From Pseudomonadota bacterium (GTDB taxonomy: Bacteria; Bdellovibrionota_B; Oligoflexia; Silvanigrellales; Silvanigrellaceae), in contig JAIXXU010000111.1 in assembly GCA_027490595.1 (NCBI GenBank), positions 1 to 7,513 on the forward strand: a stretch of DNA of 7,513 nucleotides, written 5' to 3'. This document shows, piece after piece, positions 1 to 6,622 of this stretch. Position 1 is the stretch's first letter. Each line of letters starts with the position of its first letter. The translations under genes were made by a program, and so were the position numbers. The notes under the pieces are model-generated. The model worked only from the letters and a program-made list of their open reading frames with translations. It ran no database searches and was not told the DNA's origin.

Positions 1-1
1 A

Positions 2-1243
2 AAAAAATTAAAAATAAGAATACCAGGTGTTCTCAAGGACCTTTTTAGAATATTCATCTTTTTTATAACAATAATGGGCATAGTAGCTTTTGTATTTGAA
101 AAGTCTGTTGGTGGCCTGTTAGCCGCTTCTGGTTTAGTGAGCCTGGTAGTTGGTCTATCTACAAAAAATTTAATTTCTGACCTTTTTTCTGGCCTTGTTC
201 TAAATTTTGATAAAACATTTTCCTTAGGAGATTTGATTTTAGTCTCAGGAATTTATGATACGCCAGTAGTTTCGAAAGAAATCACTTGGAGATGTTCTTA
301 CTTTGAGACAGAAAATAAAAGTCTATTAATTGTTCCTAATAGTAAAGTGAGTACTTGTCATATTACGAATCTTTCAAGGACGCCTTTCCTAAGTCATTCA
401 CAAGTTTTTTCTTTACCTATTTATGTACCAGTTGAACGCGGGATAAATTTATTGGAATCAGCGGTGAGAGCTACACCTGGTCTCGAGCTTCCTAAAGACA
501 TGGTCGATATTGCTGTAAGATCTGTCAGTAACAACTCAATAAACTATGGTTTTACTGTTTTCTTTCAAAGAGAAAAGTATAACGCTGATCAAATTAAACA
601 TTTAATTCTAAAAAATATTTTGCATGTTCTTAATCAAGCTGACATAGAACCAGCTCTTCCTGTGGAAACAGTTCTTCACAAAAGTGTTTCACGAGAAAAA
701 AACCAAGGAGAAAATAGGCTTGAACGAATGTTTCGTCGAGTTGAACTGTTTCGTACATTTACTGATGAAGATATTAAAGAAATACTTACTGAAATAAATT
801 CTTTAACCTTCTTCCCTGGCGATACCGTAGTAGAATATCAAAATGTTGGTGATTCTTTATTTATTTTGGCTGAAGGGTTGTTAGAAGTTTTCATATCCGT
901 AGGTGAAAAACAAGATTTTATTCCCGTTGCAAGGCTAGTTGCCGGACAGTATTTTGGAGAACGCTCCTTGTTAACAGGAGATCCAAGATCGGCGCGGATC
1001 AAGGCTGTTACAGAATCAGTAGTCTATGAAATTACCAAAGATCACTTGGCGCCATTTATGCATAAAAAGCCAGAATTGGCAGAGATATTTGCTCGAATCA
1101 TTGCGGAGCGAGAGAATGCAAATATGGAAAAGAAAAACAAACATCTTAGTGATCAAGAGAAGAAAGAAATACATGAGTCACTTTTTGCCTCTGTGGTTTC
1201 AAAAATTAGAAACTTTTTTTCATTAAAGCAGGTGAAACACTAA
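2..1243 (+). CDS. MscS-family mechanosensitive channel with C-terminal cyclic-nucleotide-binding domain (5' end outside window)
   Basis: The frame is open from base 2 with no stop before the ATG at 74, and the residues before that ATG are hydrophobic and channel-like, so the gene starts left of the window; 413 codons are visible. The first part matches the pore helix and beta domain of MscS: a Gly/Ala-rich helix (GGLLAASGLVSLVVGLSTKN) followed by an FSGLVLNFDKTFSLGD segment. From about base 725 to 1100 there is a cyclic-nucleotide-binding domain, with a phosphate-binding cassette reading FGERSLLTGDPRSAR in which the Glu and Arg that contact the nucleotide are kept. The tail is charged (Lys/Glu-rich). 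The protein should sit in the inner membrane with the nucleotide domain in the cytoplasm, probably letting cAMP or cGMP modulate an osmotic or ion channel. It is convergent with the fatty-acid cluster and no functional link is evident. Family assignment is firm; ligand and gating are inferred. Confidence 0.9.
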   Translation, partial: KKLKIRIPGVLKDLFRIFIFFITIMGIVAFVFEKSVGGLLAASGLVSLVVGLSTKNLISDLFSGLVLNFDKTFSLGDLILVSGIYDTPVVSKEITWRCSYFETENKSLLIVPNSKVSTCHITNLSRTPFLSHSQVFSLPIYVPVERGINLLESAVRATPGLELPKDMVDIAVRSVSNNSINYGFTVFFQREKYNADQIKHLILKNILHVLNQADIEPALPVETVLHKSVSREKNQGENRLERMFRRVELFRTFTDEDIKEILTEINSLTFFPGDTVVEYQNVGDSLFILAEGLLEVFISVGEKQDFIPVARLVAGQYFGERSLLTGDPRSARIKAVTESVVYEITKDHLAPFMHKKPELAEIFARIIAERENANMEKKNKHLSDQEKKEIHESLFASVVSKIRNFFSLKQVKH

Positions 1244-1977
1244 TTTTTAAAAAACTCGTTTTCCATTTCTACCAACTTATTCATGATTTGCATTGACAAC
1301 TCCCGAGCTCCTCGCATTCCATAATATGGCGTTTGCGGTGTCATGAGCTCCATTTGAAAATAAAACTCTTCTCCCAGAGGAGGAAATTTAGAACTTGTTT
1401 TTTGTGAGTAAGCTCTTGAGTAGACAGCTAGTACTTTAAGATTAGGAAATTGGAGTAAAAACTGACCCACACCGTACATGCAATTTTCTGGATTCACCCG
1501 TCCAGAACGACTCCTTGTTCCTTCAATAAAAATAGTGAGCCAACTATTTGCACGCAGTAGTTCGGTGACCTTTTCCAAAGTGTTTTTCATGTTTTCTGAG
1601 GAGGATTGGCGGTCGAGAGTTTGGCATTTTGCCAAATAACAGAGAACGCGGTACCACCAATTTTGACGAATGTTTTTTAATGAGGGTAAATTCCAACACA
1701 AAGAACGATAATAACGTAAGTAGTGGCCATAGGAACCAAGTACAATAGCTAAAATCAAGGAATCGACATAGGTAAGGTGATTTGGGCAAACAAGTAGGGG
1801 ACCTTTATGGGTTTTTATGAGTTTTTTATATTGTGCCCTAATTTCTCTTATATTTGAGACAGTAGAGCGTTTATAAACGAATACATAAATATAAATAAAG
1901 GGAGCAACAATAGAAAAAGACAGGTAAGACAAACAACTTTGTAATAGGTACAAAATTCTTGGGTTAAATTCCTTCAC
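1240..1977 (-). CDS. PlsC-like 1-acylglycerol-3-phosphate O-acyltransferase family protein
   Basis: This 245-residue protein carries the two main acyltransferase motifs of the PlsC/LPLAT family: NHLTYVD with His67 and Asp72 in HX4D spacing, and FIEGTRSRSGR from about residue 150. A hydrophobic stretch at about residues 8-35 should anchor it to the inner membrane. The family moves an acyl group from acyl-ACP or acyl-CoA to a lysolipid or similar hydroxyl acceptor. As the last gene of the cluster, 20 nt after the ACP stop, it is the natural candidate to take the finished chain from that ACP. The start is GTG: an in-frame TAG lies 15 nt upstream and no other start fits. The Shine-Dalgarno sequence is weak, so translation may be coupled to the ACP gene. 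Its stop overlaps the stop of the convergent channel gene. The acceptor (phospholipid, lipid A or another lipid) cannot be told from sequence. Confidence 0.85.
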   Translation of the reverse strand: MKEFNPRILYLLQSCLSYLSFSIVAPFIYIYVFVYKRSTVSNIREIRAQYKKLIKTHKGPLLVCPNHLTYVDSLILAIVLGSYGHYLRYYRSLCWNLPSLKNIRQNWWYRVLCYLAKCQTLDRQSSSENMKNTLEKVTELLRANSWLTIFIEGTRSRSGRVNPENCMYGVGQFLLQFPNLKVLAVYSRAYSQKTSSKFPPLGEEFYFQMELMTPQTPYYGMRGARELSMQIMNKLVEMENEFFKN

Positions 1978-1997
1978 AAGCCAACCAGCCTAAAATA

Positions 1998-2243
1998 TTA
2001 AGATTTGCTCATAACAAAGTTTACAGCATCACCTACAGTGCGCATTTTGTCTGCTGTAGCGTCATCTACCTCTAAATTAAACTTGTCTTCAACGTCAAGA
2101 ATGATGTCCACAAGTCGGGCAGAGTTTATTTGTAAGTCTTCCAGGAAGCGTGTGTCATCTTTGATGTTTTTGAGTGCTTCTGGGCTCTTGCAAAATGGGG
2201 TTACAATTTCAACAACTTTTTGAAAAACTTCATTTCTATCCAT
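1998..2243 (-). CDS. Acyl carrier protein of the cluster
   Basis: A small acidic protein of 81 residues with the four-helix ACP pattern. The phosphopantetheine-bearing Ser is Ser41 in the motif LQINSARLVDIILDVEDKF; the usual Asp-Ser-Leu is replaced by Asn-Ser-Ala, but the Ser and the following acidic helix II are kept. The C-terminal part (RTVGDAVNFV) matches helix IV of ACPs. Two ATG codons stand in tandem at 2246 and 2243. The strong AAAGGAG lies 3 nt before the first and 6 nt before the second, so 2243 is preferred; a longer frame to 2276 would run into the ketosynthase and skip this site. It should be armed by the cluster's own phosphopantetheinyl transferase and carry the growing chain for all the enzymes here. 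The divergent sequence suggests a dedicated ACP rather than the housekeeping AcpP. Confidence 0.9.
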   Translation of the reverse strand: MDRNEVFQKVVEIVTPFCKSPEALKNIKDDTRFLEDLQINSARLVDIILDVEDKFNLEVDDATADKMRTVGDAVNFVMSKS

Positions 2244-2249
2244 CATATT

Positions 2250-2256
2250 CTCCTTT
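2250..2256 (-). promoter_or_regulatory. Strong ribosome binding site of the ACP gene
   Basis: AAAGGAG on the - strand is the best Shine-Dalgarno match in the cluster and lies in the 20-nt gap after the ketosynthase stop. It decides the ACP start (ATG at 2243 or 2246) and would favour high expression of the carrier protein even when the upstream ketosynthase is prematurely terminated. Confidence 0.75.
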
Positions 2257-2266
2257 AAAGATAAAA

Positions 2267-3535
2267 TTAGTTCCATTTTTTAAATAATAAACATGCATTG
2301 ACATCACCAAAACCGAAACTAGCTTTTGCAAGTATTTTTGCTTGCGTTTCGATAGTTTCGTGAACTACGCTTTTGGAAAAGGCTTCCAGCTTGGGATGTA
2401 GGTCCTCGCAATTGAGTGAACCATGAATGAACCCATTTTGCAATTGCAAGATAGCAGCAACACACTCAAGGCCGCCTGCGGCACCAAGTCCGTGGCCTAT
2501 CATAGATTTGGTAGAGTTCACCAAAGGAAGTGCATCTGGTTTACAGTCTAGCGCTGCTTGCCAATTGGGAAGCTCTAAGGTATCAGCCATGGTAGCAGTA
2601 AGATGCCCATTTATGGTGTCAATATCCTTACTGCGAATGCCAGCGGACTCAATTGCAGCACGAATGCACCGTTGAACACCCAAAGGGTTTGGCGCTGTGA
2701 TGCTACCGCCGTTGCGATGACCACCACAGTTGATGTTGGCGCCAATCATTTCCGCATAAATTTTAGCGCCACGTTTTTCAGCGCTTTCTAGGCTTTCTAC
2801 CATCAAGACACCAGCGCCAGAGCCTGGTACAAATCCGCAAGCAGAGGCGCTCATGGGTCTAGATGCTTTTTCGGGGGAGTCGTTAAAGTTTCGAGAAAGA
2901 ACTCGCATGGAATCAAACCCTCCCCAAATATAGTGGGAGGCATCCTCTCCTGCGCCAGCTAAAACTCTTTTGGCTCTGCCTTCTTTTATTGCAAAGTAGG
3001 CATTCGCAAGAGCCTCTGTTCCTGTAGTGCATGCGCTAGAGTTTGTGGTCACTTGTCCACCCAGACCAAGAATTCCCGCTACATTAGCGCTGCAGGCACT
3101 AGCCATGGTTTCTTCCACATGGGATGAGCCTAAACGTTTGACCTTTTTTTGATCAACCAGAGGAGTGCGGTGCATAATTGTATCCACGCCACCTACACCC
3201 GTGCCTAAAAAAGCTCCTGTATCCCAGTCAACAACGTCATCCTGAGCTTATGGAATTTTGAAACCAGCATCAGTCCAGCAATCCATGGCAGCAATAGCTG
3301 TGTAAACCATCCAGCGATTCATGTTTTTGAGTCTGTCCGGGCTAAAGTATCGTCCTTGAATTTCTTCCACACCTTGAGGTATGCCGGCAACCTGACAATT
3401 AAAATTGAGTTCTTGAAGTAAGGGAATAAAGCGGATGCCAGAGATTCCCCTACGAAGGGCGTTTTCGTAGTTTTCTAGACCGTGGGCATTAGGCGCTAAA
3501 ACGCCAAGTCCCGTGATAACAACTCTGTTTTTCAT
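2267..3535 (-). pseudogene. Beta-ketoacyl-ACP synthase (FabB/FabF-like, KAS I/II) interrupted by an in-frame TAA
   Basis: Read through, this is a full-length ketosynthase of 421 sense codons, normal for the family. It begins MKNRVVITGLGVLAPN at the ATG at 3535, which overlaps the preceding stop as ATGA and has GGAG 7 nt upstream. Codon 96 (3248-3250) is TAA; the same frame then continues with AQDDVVDWDTGAFLGTGVGG, typical ketosynthase sequence. All catalytic residues follow the stop: Cys169 in SSACTTGTEA, His311 in NGHLTATMAD, Lys343 and His348 in STKSMIGHGLGAAGG, numbered as codons from 3535. As written, translation yields a 95-residue fragment. A restart at GTG 3187 or ATG 3175 would make a C-terminal piece lacking part of the thiolase fold, probably inactive. 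The intended role is elongation of acyl-ACP with malonyl-ACP. The HLTAT motif differs from the common HGTST. Only one lesion is seen, so it is recent or an error. Confidence 0.85.
3248..3250 (-). other. Premature in-frame TAA inside the ketosynthase
   Basis: The - strand reads ATT CCA TAA GCT CAG, with homologous ketosynthase sequence in the same frame before and after. One base change from GAA, CAA or AAA would create it. TAA also ends other genes here (the ACP, the phosphopantetheinyl transferase and the channel gene), so a reassigned stop codon is not supported. Confidence 0.9.
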
Positions 3536-3996
3536 TTTTGAACTCCGTATCCCGATGCGATGCAAGAAGCCAGAAGATGTCCTTGTTCGTCATGCATTTC
3601 AATTTTTGATTTTAACTTCATTCGTCGCCAAAAAATTTTTTCTCCTGTTACAAGTACTTTAGTGCCTGGGTTTACGGGCTTAAATAACTCGAGTTGTGCA
3701 TCAGTGAACAATGTGAAATAAGACTTTATTTTTTCAGGAGACATTTCTGAGGAAAGAAGATAAATACCTAGAGCAACAACTCCAATTTGACACATGCACT
3801 CCAATAACACCACTCCAGGGGTGACATGCCATTGTGGAAAATGTCCGGGATAAAAAAATTCATCTAACTTAAAAGTATAATGGCCTTTAATTTTTTCTTG
3901 TGAAATATCACTAATTTCATCAATAAATCGGAAGGGCGCTTGTTGAGGAACAAGGTCTAGTACTTCGTTTGCAGACAAGGGGGTATAATTTGTCAT
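3532..3996 (-). CDS. FabZ-like (3R)-hydroxyacyl-ACP dehydratase, hot-dog fold
   Basis: This 154-residue protein has the FabZ architecture: an N-terminal PFRFIDEI segment, then the active-site loop FYPGHFPQWHVTPGVVLLECMCQ with catalytic His52 and Glu66 at the usual 14-residue spacing. The rest fits a single hot-dog domain of normal length. It should remove water from 3-hydroxyacyl-ACP to give trans-2-enoyl-ACP in the cytoplasm. The ATG overlaps the FabA-like stop as ATGA, with AGGA 8 nt before it, and its own stop overlaps the ketosynthase start in the same way, so the three genes are translationally coupled. Having both a FabZ-like and a FabA-like dehydratase side by side suggests different chain-length or substrate preferences. 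Family is clear; the exact substrate is not. Confidence 0.88.
   Translation of the reverse strand: MTNYTPLSANEVLDLVPQQAPFRFIDEISDISQEKIKGHYTFKLDEFFYPGHFPQWHVTPGVVLLECMCQIGVVALGIYLLSSEMSPEKIKSYFTLFTDAQLELFKPVNPGTKVLVTGEKIFWRRMKLKSKIEMHDEQGHLLASCIASGYGVQK
3543..3546 (-). promoter_or_regulatory. Ribosome binding site fixing the ketosynthase start
   Basis: GGAG on the - strand lies 7 nt before the ATG at 3535, inside the end of the FabZ-like gene. Together with the ATGA overlap it supports 3535 over the upstream in-frame start at 3565. Confidence 0.55.
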
Positions 3997-4631
3997 TTTG
4001 ATAGTCCTGATTCATTCTCGTCTTTCGAAAGACGTCCGCCAACTGCATTTTCAGATTTCAAAGGATAATCCCGATATTTTAGATCTGGAAAACATCCTAC
4101 TTTTGCATCTTTGATAGCATAGATGGGTTCATGGTCGACAAGAACAGTTGCTGAACCAATAACAAAAGTAGCTTGTCCTGTTGGACTTCCCATAAATCGT
4201 TTTACTTCAATGTCATAGGTAACTAATTTATTGTAGGGTCTGATCTGGCCAAAAAATTCAATCTCTCTTGCGCCGAGAGCACGGCCTGAGCCTTTTCCTC
4301 CGCACAGAGTGGCGTAAAACCCAAGAAGTTGCCAAACGGCATCAACGCCAAGGCATCCTGGTTGTACAGGGTCTCCTTTAAAATGGCACTGGAAAAACCA
4401 GTCATCAAGACGAATGTCTTGTTCTCCAATGAGTCGTCCTCTACTTCCTTTCTTTTGGATATCTTTGACCCGATGAAACATCAGAAAGGGCGGAGAAGGT
4501 AGGCTGGGAAAGTCGGGTAGACCGTTGGTATCTAATGGAGGATTAGAAACCAAATTCCCTTGCCCAAAGGCAATAAGCTCTTCATGGGAGAAAGAAGTCT
4601 TTTTGAGAAACTCTGCATAAGATATTTGCAT
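3993..4631 (-). CDS. FabA-like 3-hydroxyacyl-ACP dehydratase (possible isomerase)
   Basis: The core closely follows E. coli FabA: WFFQCHFKGDPVQPGCLGVD with catalytic His83 and Asp97 (His70 and Asp84 in E. coli), then WQLLGFYATLCGGKGSGRALG and VLVDHEPIYAIKDAKVG. FabA dehydrates 3-hydroxyacyl-ACP and in some members isomerises trans-2- to cis-3-decenoyl-ACP, the branch point to unsaturated chains; whether this one isomerises cannot be read from sequence. At 212 residues it is about 40 longer than E. coli FabA, with a longer Pro-rich N-terminal segment (about residues 30-48) and a charged C-terminal tail after residue 185. The ATG lies 11 nt after the KAS III stop, and the AGGA site overlaps that TAG, which suggests coupled translation. 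Its 3' end overlaps the FabZ-like start. Confidence 0.92.
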   Translation of the reverse strand: MQISYAEFLKKTSFSHEELIAFGQGNLVSNPPLDTNGLPDFPSLPSPPFLMFHRVKDIQKKGSRGRLIGEQDIRLDDWFFQCHFKGDPVQPGCLGVDAVWQLLGFYATLCGGKGSGRALGAREIEFFGQIRPYNKLVTYDIEVKRFMGSPTGQATFVIGSATVLVDHEPIYAIKDAKVGCFPDLKYRDYPLKSENAVGGRLSKDENESGLSK

Positions 4632-4642
4632 ACAGGATGGTC

Positions 4643-5635
4643 CTATTTTTGCTTTTGAATTTCAATGGCCATTGAGCCCCAGGTAAGACCTGAGCCAACA
4701 GCGGAAAGTAAGATTGTATCCCCGGGATGAAACTTATGAAAGTGTTGGGAAAGGACGGAGGGTGCTCCTGCTGCGCCACAATTTCCAAAGGCATCTACGT
4801 TATACAAGTGTTTTTCATCTGGAATTTGAAGAGTTTTGCACACAGATTTGAGCATCATAAAGTTTGCTTGGTGACCAATAAAATAGCAGTCTTCTATTTT
4901 CTTTTCATATTTCTCTGAAATGTTGCGAAGACCTTCTATTGTTTTTTTGATAGCAAATCTTTGGACTGCTTGGCCTTCTTGGGCAAAATGGCTTCCAGTG
5001 GGAATGACTACTTTATTCCAACCGCAAGGATCGGAGCAAGCGTAGCTTCCAAGAATTTTCATAGGTGCCCAGTGCTTTTTAGATAAGATAAGGACGGATG
5101 CCGCATCCCCCCATAAAACTGCTGAGCTTCTGTCGAAAAAATTAACGCTTCGCGTTGATGTGTCACATATAGAAATAAGAATATAATCTGGTAAAAATTC
5201 AGGAGACATAGCCATAAGATTATAAATCATTGTAGAAAATGTAGAGCAAGCGGAATGAATATCATAGCAAAAAGCTTGTATTCCAAGCTCATTTGCAAGG
5301 ATGGAAGATTCAGCTGGAATTAGGTATTGCGGAGAGCAGCTTCCTGCCCATACAAGGCCAATGTCTTTAGGTTCTATTCCTGCATGCTTCAGGGCCATAT
5401 GGGCGGCCTGGGAGGCAAGTTGTACATTTGAGATTTCAATGTGAGAGCCATGTGCAAGGGCAGGATTGTTTTTCGTGTTACGAATGTAGTCGATGGACAT
5501 CACAGTGCGACGTTCACGTATACCAACTCTTTCTAGTATCCAATCACCAGACGTACCAATATCAAGTTCTTCTAGAAACTTGTTTGTGATTATGTTAGCA
5601 GGATGAGCGTGACCTACGCCATGAACATAGAGCAT
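4643..5635 (-). CDS. 3-oxoacyl-ACP synthase III (KAS III, FabH-like)
   Basis: At 330 residues it is the usual length for KAS III. The complete Cys-His-Asn triad is visible: Cys130 in DIHSACSTF, His255 in FIGHQANFMML, and Asn285 in NVDAFGNCGAAGAPS. The C-terminal GSGLTWGSMAIE matches the family's closing glycine motif, and DWILERVGIRERR near residue 31 matches the N-terminal FabH signature. Enzymes of this family prime fatty-acid or polyketide chains by condensing an acyl-CoA with malonyl-ACP; the starter here is unknown. It lies 22 nt after the enoyl reductase stop, and the ATG at 5635 has GGGA 7 nt upstream. Unlike the KAS II gene it is uninterrupted. It could also be a specialised family member that extends or transfers preformed acyl groups. 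Confidence 0.9.
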   Translation of the reverse strand: MLYVHGVGHAHPANIITNKFLEELDIGTSGDWILERVGIRERRTVMSIDYIRNTKNNPALAHGSHIEISNVQLASQAAHMALKHAGIEPKDIGLVWAGSCSPQYLIPAESSILANELGIQAFCYDIHSACSTFSTMIYNLMAMSPEFLPDYILISICDTSTRSVNFFDRSSAVLWGDAASVLILSKKHWAPMKILGSYACSDPCGWNKVVIPTGSHFAQEGQAVQRFAIKKTIEGLRNISEKYEKKIEDCYFIGHQANFMMLKSVCKTLQIPDEKHLYNVDAFGNCGAAGAPSVLSQHFHKFHPGDTILLSAVGSGLTWGSMAIEIQKQK

Positions 5636-5657
5636 AATTTATTCCCAAAGGTTTGTT

Positions 5658-6596
5658 TCAAGGCGCTGAAACGTGCTCGCCACCGTCAACTCTGATGATA
5701 GAGCCATTTATCCAGGCCATTTCAGAAGTACAAAGCATGGCAACAACTCCGGCAACATCTTCTGGGGTAGTCAGGCGTCCAAAGGGATTCCTGAGTCTTG
5801 CAGAAGATTTCATTTTGTTGTTTCCAGGTATGGCGCGCAGGGCGGGAGTGTCTGTTACGCCAGGTTGAATGACGTTTGAACGAATTCCATAGGGAGCATA
5901 CTCAACAGCAATGGAGCGTGACACAGCCTCAAGTGCTGTTTTTGCACAGGATACGGCAGCATAACCACGCCAAGCAACTTCATTACCTTCGCTTGTAAGG
6001 CCTAGTACTCTGGCGTCGCTAGAAAACATTTGGCGTTGGAAGATATCTTGAGTCCAGGTAAGCAAACTTGTTCCCATGCTGTATATGGTGTTTGCCACAT
6101 CTTCATCATTTATAAGTGCTGTTCCATAGTCCGATTGAATAAGCGAAAAAAACTCATCGGAAGAATCGTCGAACGATGCCTTGATTTCAGTTTCGAGAAG
6201 CTTAGGATCAATCCCTAATCTTTGGGCAAGGGACTGAACGGCTGAGTCAGATTTATTTGATTTTTTTTGAACTACAATTGGTTTGAGATTACCAAGAGCA
6301 ATAGAGTGCAAAAGAACGTGAACCTTGCCGTCATCACCCATGGTTTGAGCAAGAAATTTCAAAATATTTTCACGTCCTTGGGAGGAAAGAGCGTCTTCAT
6401 TGATACTGATAAAATTAGGATTCATTTTTTTTATGGCATCAAATTCTTCTTGAATTCTTGGCATAGCTCCTCTGCGATCGCGATGAACAACACATATGCT
6501 CATTCCGCATGCGCTAAGTTTTTTAGCAGTAGCAAGGCCAAATCCGCTTGACCCACCTAATATGAGGGCCCATTGTTGAGATTGAAATAACTTCAT
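5658..6596 (-). CDS. Enoyl-ACP reductase, SDR superfamily (FabI/FabL-like)
   Basis: A Rossmann-fold SDR of 312 residues with the NAD(P)H glycine motif GGSSGFG at 14-20, LLHSIALG at about 95-102 (compare the VHSIGF region of FabI), and NVIQPGVTDTPALRAI plus INGSIIRVDGGE near the C-terminus. The catalytic pair is Tyr212 and Lys219 in YAAVSCAK, the Tyr-X6-Lys spacing of enoyl-ACP reductases rather than the Tyr-X3-Lys of FabG. The position of the second FabI tyrosine is Ser (LTSEG), and the C-terminal half looks more like FabL. A segment of about 55 residues (105-160) makes it longer than FabI or FabL. It should reduce trans-2-enoyl-ACP. The ATG at 6596 is preferred over GTG 6653, which would overlap the upstream gene; an AGAGA lies 7 nt before it. 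A ketoreductase role is less likely but not excluded. Confidence 0.82.
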   Translation of the reverse strand: MKLFQSQQWALILGGSSGFGLATAKKLSACGMSICVVHRDRRGAMPRIQEEFDAIKKMNPNFISINEDALSSQGRENILKFLAQTMGDDGKVHVLLHSIALGNLKPIVVQKKSNKSDSAVQSLAQRLGIDPKLLETEIKASFDDSSDEFFSLIQSDYGTALINDEDVANTIYSMGTSLLTWTQDIFQRQMFSSDARVLGLTSEGNEVAWRGYAAVSCAKTALEAVSRSIAVEYAPYGIRSNVIQPGVTDTPALRAIPGNNKMKSSARLRNPFGRLTTPEDVAGVVAMLCTSEMAWINGSIIRVDGGEHVSAP

Positions 6597-6622
6597 AAAT
6601 AGTTCTCTGAAACGTTGTTTTT

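Noticed and set aside
1196..1220. GTTTC/GAAAC hairpin followed by seven T on the + strand, terminator-like
   Set aside because: The stem is only 5 bp with an 8-base loop, weak in GC, and lies inside the channel coding region before its stop codon.
2005..2791. Open frames on the + strand opposite the ACP and ketosynthase genes
   Set aside because: They are antisense to well-supported genes, lack ribosome binding sites and resemble no family.
2267..3187. C-terminal ketosynthase piece as an independent gene starting at GTG 3187
   Set aside because: It lacks about the first quarter of the fold, and the bases between the TAA and this GTG encode ketosynthase sequence in the same frame, so it is better read as part of one interrupted gene.
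3248..3250. TAA as a reassigned sense codon or selenocysteine-like recoding
   Set aside because: TAA ends several other genes here, selenocysteine uses TGA, and no recoding structure is apparent. Readthrough remains only a remote option.
5653..6551. Several + strand open frames opposite the enoyl reductase gene
   Set aside because: They are shadows of a clearly homologous coding frame on the other strand.
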